Of a stretch of DNA of 64,000 bases, positions 49,290 to 62,700 are shown piece by piece. The stretch comes from Typha latifolia. Taxonomy: Eukaryota > Streptophyta > Magnoliopsida > Poales > Typhaceae. Positions within the stretch are counted from its first letter, which is position 1. The number at the start of each line of letters is the position of its first letter. Position numbers and translations under genes: made by a program. The stretch lies in contig CM034110.1 in assembly GCA_019914945.1 (NCBI GenBank), positions 5,535,808 to 5,599,807 on the forward strand. The letters are read 5' to 3'. The notes below the pieces were generated by a model, which was given only the letters and a program-made list of their open reading frames with translations, searched no databases and was not told the origin of the DNA.

Positions 49290-50335
49290 TTTATAACCAA
49301 GGAGGTTATGAGTTTGATTCTAACTCAACACAATATTGTGGAGAAAATTATTTGATGGTTTGGTAATTTAACTTAACGGGTCGATCGTGCAGTTGATGGT
49401 TCAGTAGTGTGATTGACTTAATAGAGCATCTTGGCAGCGTGACGGCTTAGAGCCTAGACTAGACAGCTTATTATATTAGCTAAAAAGCTTGGTGGGGCTG
49501 TAACCAATGAGGTTTTGAGTTTGATTCTAACTCAATACAATATTGTGGAGAAAATTGTTTGATGGTTTGATAATTTAACTTAACGGGTCGATCGTGCAGT
49601 TGATGGTTCAGTAGTGTGATTGACTTAATAGAGCATCTCGGCAGCGTGACGGCTTAGAGCCTAGACTAGACAGCTTATTATATTAGCTAAAAAGCTTGGT
49701 GGGGCTATAACCAAGGAGGTTATGAGTTTGATTCTAACTCAACACAATATTGTGGAGAAAATGGTTTGATGGTTTGGTAATTTAACTTAACGGGTCGATC
49801 ATGCAGTTGATGGTTCAGTAGTGTGATTGACTTAATAGAGCATCTCGGCAGCGTGACGGCTTAGAGCCTAGACTAGACGGCTTATTATATTGGCTAAAAA
49901 GCTTGGTGGGGCTATAACCAAGGAGGTTATGAGTTTGATTCTAACTCAACATAATATTGTGGAGAAAATTATTTGATGATTTGATAATTTAACTTAACGG
50001 CTCGACCGTACAGTTGATGGTTCAGTAGTGTGATTGACTTAATAGAGCAGCTCGGCAGCGTGACAGCTTAGAGCCTAGACTAGACAGTTTATTATATTGG
50101 CTAGAAAGCTTGGTGTAGCCTAAGTGTGTCTCTATATCTATAAATGGTTAACTTTTTGACTAGTCTATATCTTGTAGTTTAACTTAACGGCTTGACCGCG
50201 CAGTTGATGGTTTAGTAGTATGATTGACTTAATAGAGCAGCTCGACAGCGTGATGGCTTAGAGTCTAGACTAGTCAACTTATTATATTGGCTAAAAAGCT
50301 TTGTGGGGTCTAAGTGTGCCTCTGTATCTATAGAG
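49290..50335. repeat. Five-copy 207-bp tandem repeat upstream of the CHR12-like gene
   Basis: The marker GATTGACTTAATAGAGCA recurs at 49411, 49618, 49825, 50032 and 50222. Spacing is exactly 207 bp three times, then 190 bp. Units carry GAGGTTATGAGTTTGATTCT, which resembles a tRNA B-box, and GCAGCGTGACGGCTTAGAGC. The last unit is shorter and more diverged. The array ends about 380 bp before the CHR12-like start codon. Confidence 0.92.
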
Positions 50336-50711
50336 GTTGATCCTTTGACTAGTCTATATCTTGACTTAGGCTAATGAGTGATAAAAGAAGAACACTTAAA
50401 TCCGGATGCACCTTTCTCGGGTTAACGGAATCAATCCGATACCAACTCGCACATATATACCTACAAGCGGATCCGCTACGAACTTCTGGATATTTCGGTC
50501 TCTTTTTTTTTTTGACTCCTCTCGCAGCCCAAGCAAACGAGGAAACGAAAGGGTAGAGAGGTAGCTGACTAGCGAGACGAGTTAAAGATCGCAGACGAGA
50601 GCAAGACGAGGGAAGGAAGAAAAAGAAAAAGAAAAAGAATAAGAAATCAAAATAAATTAATCGACCGTTGCCTTCGTTTTATTTGAATCGCGCGAGAGTT
50701 TGAGGCCATCC

Positions 50712-53700
50712 ATGGCAGCTTCGGTGGAGAACCATCCTCCCCCTCCTCCTCCTCCTCTCTCGGAAGGCGTGGTGGAGAAGACGAAGACCCTAATTGGCGC
50801 GCTCAACCTCATCTCCCGCAATCTTCCCCTTCCCCCTGACGTCTTCCACGCCGTCTCCTCCATCTACCACGAAGGAGACGGCGAAGGCGGTGGTGCTGTT
50901 CTTCCCGAGGAGGATTCGGTACGCACCGCCTCCTTTTCTCCCCTTTCTCGATCTTTGTTTCGGTTGGAATTGGAGCGTTTGTTGGTAAATAGTCGCAAGA
51001 AAAAGTGTTGCTGATGGCAGTTAAGGGAATTTGCTTTTCGAGAAGTACTTCGATCCGTTAATTTTCTTGAAGTAGTTCTCGCGGGGTGCGTTGATTTCAG
51101 TGGTTCTTTAAGGGAGATTATCGAATCCGGGTTGAAATTGTGTGAAAAGAAAAGTTCTATGGTTCGAATCACACTAAATAATAAGCAAGAAATTAGGGTC
51201 AATGTTTTATGACATAAAATTGAGGTGTCTTGGCTTTTCTTTTCCTTCTTTATTTGGATTTGATGAAGTTTGTTCAGACTTTTAAATCCTTCTAAATGAT
51301 TGTTGAACCTCTATGATGGTGTGCTCTTGTTAGGGCTGATATAATATCCTATTTTGCATACTGTTACTGGGTAGGATTTAGGACCTTCATGCTAGTACAT
51401 CTCTTACTGGTTTACATGTAGGCTAACACAAATGACCAAATAAAATAGAGCTAATCCAAATTCTCAATTGTGCTACCCAACTTGGACATATTGATTAAAC
51501 TAGCCTAAACCAAATTAAAAGGCCACAAATGAGCTTGATTTCCACATATAGAGCCCTTCCTTTTTGTTGTTCTATTGACAGCAAATTGGGTTTTTAGAAC
51601 ACTGGAGACATATTAGATCAACTAGCAGATTGAATTGAAGGTTCAATGTGTAATTTTATCTTCTTGGCTTGTATGACAAAAGAAATTTCAATTGATTCAC
51701 TGACCTGTTCTCGGCAAGAGCTATTGGTAACAATTATCCATTTACTATTTTATGTATTTGATCTAGTAATTTTGATTAGATTCACTTCCTTCTTGTACTG
51801 TCAAGCATAAGCCTATTATGATCACATCTTGTGATATGTCTATTTCCTTCTATCAAAAACAAATCATTCTTTTGTAGATCTGTGGTGTTTTAAAGAATGG
51901 TACCTTGATAAAAGAGCTCGGGGATGCAGTATTGAATCAACAGACAAGTTGCATGTCTTGTTCAGAGTTGAGAAGATCAAAGGCAAGCCGTTTTAAGAGT
52001 TCCATCCAACATCGTCTTTTGGAGCTTGAAGGTTATAATTTGATTCTCAACTCTTAAGCATATTGCTTTGTATTATCTTCTTATCAAGTTGCATTACAAT
52101 ATCAATCATGTTGTGGATCTAATCTATACATCTTCACTTTGAAGATGTTTCACATCATCTTACAAACCTTTTCTTCTGCAATTGGGTCTCGCATCTCAAG
52201 GTGTGCTGCTAGTTAAAGGGGTTGAGAAAAAACCGTGAAAGGCATATTTATTTGTGGTACTAATGGAGTGGGAGGGGCTGGATTATCACGAATGTTCTAG
52301 ATTCCCTTACATTAGGATTTACATGGAATTTCCAGTGACAATCTTTTGTTTTTATGCCCCTAGTAGTTGATGTCATATAGTGAAACATGTCAACATAACT
52401 TATTTATGTAATTATATTAAATGTAATTGTGTTAAATTTATTGTATTAGTCTTGACAATATATTCAAAGGCCACTCCTATCCTATTTGGAGAGGATAACC
52501 AAAGTAATGGAGACTAGAAATTTCAACTTCTCTTGATTCCCTTAAGATATATTGTCCCCTATTTGAGTTCCTGATGACTTATAGTTGACATCTGGTTGTA
52601 GTTTCTTGAACATTTTGCTCATTTATTTGTAATAGTGGCGCTAATATGTATATTTTTGCCATGTTTTCCGATGGTTAACTTTGTCAAGTATCAATCCTAT
52701 TAATTCTGTCACTTAAAATAGTTGTAAGTACTAGTAGCATAATACAGGAATTTGCCACTTGTTTGCATTGATTTCCACATTGACCATTGTAGATATTCTA
52801 TGTAGACATTAGAATGGAAAACTGATTTCCACCATGTATTTTGTATTTGGTTAGCTACATTTTTGAAATATGTGCATATTTAAGTTTATATGCTATTATG
52901 CTTAGCTCATATTTATATTGTCTGGTGTATTAGTGTTGCCGTCAACTAGAGGAGAGGACTTGCAAATGAAGTGCTTGCTTGAGCTATACGGGCTGAAGGT
53001 AACAGAAGCAAAAAATCTGAAGATTGTCACTTGGACGAATGCGCATTATATAGGTTTTTCTTGTTGTTAACTTATGCATTAAATTGACCTCACTAATGGA
53101 TGTTGCAGGGAGTGTGTTTTCATCATGCTTATTTTGCCCTTAGTAATCAATGCTTCTGATATACATCAAATATAAAATATGCTAAATTCAATACTTTTAG
53201 TAATTTGGCACTCTAATTCCTTAGAAATATCAGGTTAGACTTAAAAATCAGCTAGTTTTTACATTGTTTGAGCTTTTGTTTCTGCTTTCAGCAATTTTGG
53301 TTTGTATTTCAGGTTCAGTTAGAAGAGTCACAAATAACAAGAAAAGCAAGAAACAGATGAGAAGTGCTACGAATAGAAAACTATGATATTGGTATCATAT
53401 CTTCAGGAATTAAGTAGACACAGATATATGTAGGGTAGGTTATCCCTTAGGTACAGTATAAGGATATATACATTAACACATCTTGTTCCATGGGATGTTG
53501 TTATATGTTGTTACATTAGCATATACCAAGAGGATATAAGGATATATACATTAAAGTCTGAAATTATGTTGGTATATGCTGCTTAACATATCTTGTTTCA
53601 GCACAAGATATAGGATTAGGTCGTGATATTGGCAGTTCCTACCATTGGCCCTCCATTTTTGTGGTTGTCATCACTTTTGCTGTATATTTCACCATTTAAC

Positions 53701-56700
53701 CGGACCCAATGTGTTCATGAAGACCATTTTGAAGGAAGCAATTAAGAAACACATGGAACTATATCTGCCTCATCGAGTTTAGGAGTCAAGTTGTCACGCT
53801 CCGATCCAGGAATATGATGGCTGCGAATCTCTAGGATAAAATCCGGAGAAAATACGAAAACTCAAATAATACTCTAATTCTAAAATAGATTGGCACGGCG
53901 GAAATGATATTTAGCCTTCAAAGTCCTCACGAAGTGACTTTTAAGTTCCTACAAAATAATAAGTCCCCATGAGCTAAACGCTCAGTAAGTAACCTACTAT
54001 ACTAAGAATATGTCTAATGATATATATCAACATGTGATAAATATAGTAGCAGAAAAAGAATCATAATAATATATATAAGCCGTCTTAAAAAATAAATAAT
54101 TTTTTTTTGTCTCTTGTACAGAATTTCAGAATCCATCTATGCTGAATTGAAATCATAAATCATTTCATATTATCTCATATTGAATTAATCAATATAAAAC
54201 GAATCAATCTCTGCTAAAAGTGCACTATCATGAAAACCCGCCAAAAGTGATAAAATATCATATTGTCTCTTTAGTATGTATTCTAACCCGTTGTCACATC
54301 GCACTATCTAGTCACCATCAGGATGGAGCCCGAGACTTTTCTAGATAGTCGATCTGTTCAGGGTCACAGTAGGTACTCTAGCCCTATTAACTTTTTCACT
54401 AGTTGTTTAGTAAGATTAGAGTCACCAGAACAAAAATTCATGAATCTTTTTTCTAATTTCTCTATACGTGTAGCATAATTGACATCACCATATCATAATT
54501 TCTTATCTCATAAAATTAAATGGGATAAGAATAAATAAAAAGAGAGATATTTTTTTTCAAATCATCAATTCTATTTTTGAATAATAAAAAATTAAGAAAA
54601 TATGATTGAGTACTTGCCTTGATTGTTCAATGCAAAAATAATCTAATATTTGCATCCTAATCATAATTTGCACGGATTCCGATGCGCTCCATGATTGCCT
54701 TCTCTTTCCTTTTTTTCTCTTTGGTATGATAATTTCTTTCTTAATCTATTCTCTATTCTTTTCTCTTTATCTATACATTTTCATCTTCTTTTCTTCTCTT
54801 TTCTCTTCTCTCTTCTCTCTAATCTCTCCCAAGAATGATCTTTTTTTTTTTCCTTTTCTCGAGTGCTATAGTGTCGCCCCTACCTTCTCTCTTAAAATCC
54901 CATCTAGAGTTTTCTTCTAGGCCCCCCTTTATAGTTAAAAAATATATAATAGGAGTCCTATTAGAATAGAGATTCTAATATCTTAAAGGTATACCTACAA
55001 ATTTAATTTAATTTAATTTGAATCCTAAAATATAAAAGTTATAATGAAATTCCTCATTATCTAAATGTTTATTTCTATTTTATTTATTTTAATTTTGGGT
55101 TGTTACACAAGTTCTTAATATATCGCTTCATGAAGGTTCGAACTGCTTCTTGTCAAAAGGCAGGTTGTTCCTGTGACAGAAAAAAAAAATTATTAGAAGA
55201 AAAGTATGAAAGCTTAACATGATCCATGTTAAATATAAAACTTGTACCCATGATCCAGATTAAATAGAAAAGAACATTTCTGCTCAAAATAAAAGCAATA
55301 ACCTGAAGCCTGAAGGTGTCACTGATATCTACTACTTTTTGTGCCTGATCATTGACACCCTTTTCCTCTTCATCATCTTCTGCAGAAGGGTTTGCACCAG
55401 TGTCTACATCAACAGCTCCTTGAACATCAAGATCAGCCCTAAATTCATCATGCTTGTTCTTAGAATGAGAGCAATTGTCGAGTGATGTTCTTGATTGAAT
55501 TAAACATATCCCGTCCTCCACACAGTATCATTAATCCTTATTGTGCCGATAGGAAATGGACACCTGTATTGGGTTCTATATTGATTTTGACCGTGCCAAT
55601 GCGTGCTGGCCTACTATCTAAATGTCACACAATTATTGTATATTGAAATCATACCAGATTAAGGAGCAGGTACTCAACTTGTTAATCTGATATTAAGGCA
55701 TTCCAGGCCATTAGCCATTAAATGCTGAAATAAATTGGGTGCATGTCAATTTATAGTATTGCTCTTGCATCAAAATGTTTCCTACTAAGTTATTAGTTCT
55801 TTCTCAGTTCAACAAATTTCCATCATGTTCCATTATAAATCCATAATGACTTGTTAGAGTAGATATGATGAATCATTTTCTTATTTTTGTCACAAATTGT
55901 TCCCACTAAATTTTTACACTCTAACTACTATTTTTTTGGTTTTACCAAAATGTAATATTCTACTTTTGACATGTTTCGATCTCATCATTCAATTTCTTCA
56001 TTGAGAATTTATTCTTCTGCTTTCTGTTGAAATTTTTTTGTTCGGCATCCAGTTATTAGAATTGCAAAGGAAGGTGCGATCTGACGTGAGTGCCGAATAC
56101 TGGTTACATGAGAAATGTGCATATCCTGAAAAACAGTTGTATGACTGGGGGATGATGCGGCTCCGATACCCCTTCAGCATGTATGGGATTGGAGATACAT
56201 TTGCAATGGATGTTGATGATCGCCATCGAAAGAAGAGATACACGGAGGTTTTTAATACCACCATTTTGTATTAAATTGCTGATATTTATTCTATTTGGAA
56301 GAAAATTAATCATCTTATTTCTAAGTATATTGTCTCATCGCAGAGGATGTCAAGAATAGAAGAGGAGGAGAAGAACCAAGAGGAGATGAGAAAGAGGAAA
56401 TTCTTCACAGAAATTCTTAATGCTGTTCGTGAGTTTCAGCTGCAATCACAAGCTTCTTTGAAACGAAGAAAGCAGAGGAATGATGGAATTCAGGTACAAT
56501 TATATATGTTTAACTGATGTGGAACTCTGCTTCAAATAATATAATTTCCAAATCTAGCTATTGTTTTAAACAAGATGCAGAATAATCAATTCATCTTAGG
56601 AGATCTATTGAGAGTTAAGACCTGTAGAATGACATGTCCTCATGATTAGGATAGATGGTAAGGCTAATTGAACTGGTTGCCATTCTCCAGGGGCATGACT

Positions 56701-59700
56701 AACCTTTGTTTATGTCCTGCAAAGTGCAAATCTGAGCCAGAAAAGATGCGACATTAATTATCTCAGTTGTATTAATTACAATGTAGCTCACCTTTTTTGC
56801 TCTTGTGGTTATTTGGCTACCTATAAAATTGTAAATCTATCTTCTGCAACGTAGGCATGGCATATGCGCGCAAGACAACGCATTACTCGTGCAGAAAAAG
56901 TAAGGTTTCAAGCACTGAAAGCAGATGACCAAGAAGCATACATGCGAATGGTAGAAGAAAGCAAGAATGAGCGCTTGAAAATGCTCCTTGGCAAAACAAA
57001 TGATCTTCTTGTTCGTCTTGGAGCAGCAGTACAGCGGCAAAAGGATGCTGAGCATCTTGATGGGATTGAAACATTGAAAGGGTCTGAATCTGATGATCGT
57101 TCACAAATCTCTCTCTCTAATACTGAGGAGTTGTCTTTAGATGATGACATGGATGGTGTTAATGCTGACTCTGCACAAAATGTAAAAGGTAATGATTTGC
57201 TTGAAGGCCAACGGCAGTACAACTCAACTGTTCATGCCATTCAGGAGAAGGTACGCAAAGATGTCCTGAGTCACTTAATTTCTATATTGTTTTCCTCTCA
57301 AATCTGCAAAGATAATTATTAATCCAGTCATAAATTTTTGTGGTATCTACTATTTACATGATGAAATAGTTTTTATTTATATGGTAATCAATGCATACTG
57401 ATAAGGGATATAACTACCTGGATCAATATTTCGTGCTGAGTCATTCAACTTAATATTATTGGTGCTAGTCAAGGATTTTTGTTCCTGTCGAGTAATTTAT
57501 CTGTAAAAAAATAAGTTTGTAAAGTGTGTTGGTAGTTTTAGTAGTTCGTTGGGATTTTGGTACTAAAAAAATATCCTGCTTTCTTGTCAAAGCTAATAAC
57601 TTTATTATCTAAATTTCAATTTGAGATCTTGGGATAGATAAGATTCTTAGATATATGAAAAGTATAAATCTAAGTTGAAGTCAAAAACCAAAAACCAAAA
57701 TCAATTTGGTTTAGGAAAATTGAATCCTTTTAGGTTTAGAAAAACCGATTTAGAATCGTACTTTAAAATTTGAAATCAAGTAAGAAAAGGAAATCCAAAT
57801 ACTAATTTGAACTAACAGTGAGAGTAGGAAACAAAAAGCTGATACCAAATAGAAAAAGTAAAGTACGACAAACACACCATGACACATTCTTTTGTCATAG
57901 AAAATCTCTCTCGCATAGAGAGGACAAACCACAGATCTGTCCAAAGCTGATCAGTCTACTTCACTAAGTAATAGAAATAAGAGTTAGTTACAACCTCTTC
58001 CGACATCAATGCCGTAGTGTTTAAGTGATCTATTGAACATGAACTACTTGATTAACTATTAAGTTTTTTTTCGATATGCATCTGAGCTACAGATCAACCT
58101 CAAGTGCAAATGTTGATACTTGTAGTGGTGGTAGATGAACGATTCAGCTCCTCCGATGCTCTATAACATCCTCTGTTGAATCTCAACAATTGGACAATTA
58201 TAACTCTCTTCATAACAGATAGGAATTTAACTCTGTGAGAGAATTAGAGAACTCTTCTAAGGTGAGAATAGAATTGCCTTGAGTTCTCTCTCTATTCAGT
58301 TTCTTCTAAAATGAGAATAGAATTGCCTATCTCAATACTCCCTTATGGCCATCCATGGCATTAGGAATTGAGTATAAATCTTACTTTAAACAAAGCTAAT
58401 ATGAAGTCTATATCATCCCTTTTGATATCTCTTTGTATTGTGATATTGTGATGCTTGATCTACATATATTATCCTTCAAATTTATAAATCAAGGAGAAAT
58501 TTTGATTTCCCCAAAGTTATTTCCCCTACTTAGAAGATTTGAGATTAGAATCTTATTGCGTATATTACACTAATATCTAGTATTAATAAGACTTTATATT
58601 AGCCTTTGAACCTATTCTAAGGCCTTAGAAAGGTTTAAAGATTATTCTTTTGATATGCCAAGATTATTCAATGTGACAGCAACACACTGGCTTGTCATGG
58701 CATTTGAGTGATATGTATCGTGCTAAGCCAAAGTTAGCATGCCTTATGTCTTTAGCATGGGTCTTTCATCTTTGCTCGTTAGTCACCCAGGTGAGGAAGC
58801 CTTGGGGATTGGAACACCTTTTATTTGTGATAAGAGATGACCTTGTATCAGTGGTCAGATTATATTATACTAAATTTGATAAATGGCATAGCTGTCAAAC
58901 TATTTCACTCTACATAGGTGGACTGCACTAGAACATGCAAATCCCAAAGAATTGGGCAATCATTTTATTTTTAAGTAATTCACTTTTCAAGTGACGTGCA
59001 TGGCATCATGTCTGTGAGTGGTAAGGTGACTTGATATCTGATTAACTGTCCTCTTCGAGCATGTTTTGAGTGATCCTTGATTACTGAAATTAGAAAAAGG
59101 ATAAAAGTTTCACCTATTATGTGATATTTCACTCTACGTAGGTGGACTGCACTAGAACATGCAAATCCCAAAGAATTGGGCAATCATTTTATTTTTAAGT
59201 AATTCACTTTTCGAGTGACGTGCATGGCATCATGTCTGTGAGTGGTAAGGTGACTTGATATCTGATTAACTGTCCTCTTCGAGCAATGTTTTGAGTGATC
59301 CTTGATTACTGAAATTAGAAAAAGGATAAAAGTTTCACCTATTATGTGATGTGAGCAGTGAGCTATATCCTATATTTAAGTTACATTCTGTATTTTGTTG
59401 ACTTCGAGCAATACACTTTATTGGACAAAGAGGCGATGTAGATATTTACTTGTGATTTTTCTTTCATTCTACCAGAACTTTTCCAATCTACATTACACTT
59501 CCTTGGCTGATGTTAGGAACCCAATGTATCCCACACTACTCTGTTATATCATTGAGTTGCATATGCAATCATACTTGTGAAGATTTCTTTCAGCGCTACA
59601 TAAGGATCTGTGTTATATTCTGCTTTACGTTTTTCTTTTCTTTCTAGTTTTCTCTCTGTTATATTTGTATATAAACCTTTACAATCATTTCTGATTGGAT

Positions 59701-62700
59701 TTACTGAATGACAGTATGAATAATGATTTCCTTTTCTTTTCATAATTTTGTAGGTAACAGAGCAACCATCAATGCTTCGGAGTGGGGAGCTAAGACCATA
59801 CCAGTTAGAAGGGCTCCAATGGATGCTTTCGTTGTTCAACAACAATCTCAATGGTATTCTGGCTGATGAAATGGGTCTTGGAAAGACAATTCAGACTATC
59901 GCTTTGATTGCGTACTTAATTGAAAACAAGGGTGTTACAGGACCCCACTTGATAATAGCTCCAAAAGCAGTATTACCAAATTGGTTTCATGAATTTTCAA
60001 CCTGGGCACCAAGGTTTTCTTTTAGTTCAAACATGAAAAATACTTGCACCTTTTCTTCTTCTGATGAACATTTTGATGTTCTTCAATTATGCAGTATTTC
60101 GACGGTTCTGTATGATGGGCGCCCAGATGAAAGGAAGGCAATAAGGGAAGAGTATTTTCGAGAAGGAAAATTTAATGTTCTTCTCACACACTATGATCTA
60201 ATAATGAAAGATAAAAAGTTCCTGAAGAAAGTTCACTGGTATTATATGATTGTTGATGAAGGTCATCGTCTGAAAAACCATGATTGTGCTCTTTCTCGCA
60301 CGCTAGTTACAGGGTATGTTACATGTTAACTGCTCGTTCTCAGACTTGGATAAATTTCATTCTTGAACTTTGTTGGTGATTTCTCTTTTTATTAGTACTA
60401 CTAATTTATATTCTATTTTGGAATTCAAAAACCTTAGATTTAGAAGCCCAGAAGAAGAAGTTACAGAAATGCAGTTTATATTCTAGAAAACAAATGAAAA
60501 GGAAAAAGAGGCAGGACCAGTAAATCCATGAGAGAATTTGTAGAGTGGTTTCCTTAATTCTCATGTTGGTTGCAGAAACCAATTCCTAAAATTGTGAAAG
60601 CCATGTCAGGTACAGTGGAATAGGCTACTCTGTTTTTTAAATTATCTTTATATGAATTAAAAGAGAGAAGCTTTTTCTTAAAATTGAACACTATATAGAG
60701 GAAAGTCTGCTAACACACTATACATTTGGTGAATATAAGATACAATTATCATAGGTTTTGTTTGGTATAAGACTATAAGGTTCAGTGCTTGTTGGACATC
60801 AACCTGCTGCCTACCCAGTGATCCAGAGTAGTCTATTTGGAGTTTCACTTATCTTTGTTTGCCTATCATGTTCAGTCATGCTATCATTCATAAAATACTT
60901 TTGATGTTCTAATTTTTCCCTTAAATCTTGATCATATATTTATGTGTTTGCAGCTATCGTATTCGTCGTAGACTCCTGTTGACTGGTACTCCAATACAAA
61001 ATAGTTTGCAGGAACTGTGGTCGTTGCTTAATTTTCTGTTGCCCAGCATTTTCAATTCAGTGCAGAATTTTGAGGAATGGTTCAATGCACCATTTGCATG
61101 TGATGTTTCTCTCAACGATGAGGAAGAGTTATTGATCATCCGCCGTTTGCATCAAGTGATTACCAATGCTTTCTGTTGCTTTCTGGGTCTTTCTAGTGGA
61201 CCATAATAGTTGTTTTTCTCTTTGATTCTCAGGTTTTACGCCCCTTTCTTCTAAGGAGGAAAAAGGATGAGGTGGAGAAGTATCTTCCTGGAAAAACACA
61301 AGTTATACTGAAATGTGACTTATCTGCTTGGCAAAAAGCCTATTATCGACAAGTCACTGACTTGGGAAGGGTTGGACTAGAATCTGGTATGTCAGACCGG
61401 TCTACCTTTCTAGATCTCAAAGGAATCGACTATTTCCAAATTTGCAAATAGATATTCTTGTTAAGGAAATTTCAAATTAGAGACGAAAAGGAAGTGCAAA
61501 TCATATAGGAGAAGCACTTAATCTTCATTAGAAACTAAGGGATTGCTAATGGACTATATATTCCAACATATAGAATGAAAACTCTCTCAAGTGAAGATCT
61601 TCAGAAGGATTTTTTATTGGGTATTTTGGGTGTTTCAATAATCTATATATCTGCTGGGGGAGTATGCCTGCTATTCAGTATTTTACCTGAGAGTTCTGTT
61701 GCTTTAAGTCTGTTGGACGCTATTGTTTAAGCAGAAACACGGATGATTCCAGGGGGAGTTTGATGCCGTCCACTTGACCTCGTTTCGCAATCAAAAAATT
61801 TTCTCTTGGATCCTGTAGCACCATATGGACATTTGCTGCAGTATCATTTGTTTCGACCCAAGAAGTTTAGAAGCCAGCTGTTTTATCTGATTATTATTTT
61901 CCTAGGTATTAACAAATCTCTTAGCTAGACAATGTGATATTCCTATCTGTAATTGCTTGAGGAAATGATCTTCGACCCAACCATGCAGACCAGATAAATT
62001 ATAGTAGTTTCCTTGGAATTCATGTTATCACCAGTTTCAGTTCACAAGAAATGCATAATGTATAGGATATTATGAATCTTAAGGTATTAGGATACTTCCT
62101 AGGTGGTTTGAAGTTGAAAAGTTTTTCCATCTGTCTTGAAGTTACTTGGGCCTCTATATTCTTTCTTTAAGGAGCTTGCCAGACCAACTTTATCTTAAGC
62201 GTTGGAAAACGACAATGCACATCTTAAATTTTTTTTATCTGTAAGCTTAATATGAACACTTACAGTGACTTATGAGATAATAGTGTTTCCTTTTATGTGT
62301 AAATATTTGTTCTCAGAATAAATTATGTAAGTTACACATCAAACAACTTTGTTGTTGTCATTTATACCCTGACTTTAAAAGGATCAAACTTGTTTTATTT
62401 ATTTTAATTACATTGTCTTCCTGTTTTTAACTTCTGATAATGTTCTTTTTACGGCTTAAAAGAATTTTCTATATGCAGGGATAAAATCAAAGTCTCTCCA
62501 GAATTTGTCAATGCAGCTCAGAAAGTGTTGCAATCATCCTTACCTGTTTGTAGGAGAATATAACATGTGGCAAAAGGAAGAAATTGTTAGAGCATCAGGG
62601 AAATTTGAATTGCTTGATCGTCTGCTTCCAAAACTGCGGAGAGCTGGACATAGAGTTCTTCTGTTCTCCCAGATGACGCGTCTTATAGATGTGCTGGAAA

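Noticed and set aside
49290..50335. Regularly spaced repeats considered as a CRISPR-like array
   Set aside because: Repeats are directly adjacent 207-bp units with no short spacer pattern, in a plant nuclear context; it is a tandem repeat.
55153..55521. A complete small antisense gene starting at the Met at 55521
   Set aside because: Only residues from about 55425 onward match TCTP, the next exon is frameshifted and LTR-split, so this is a pseudogene fragment and not a new gene.
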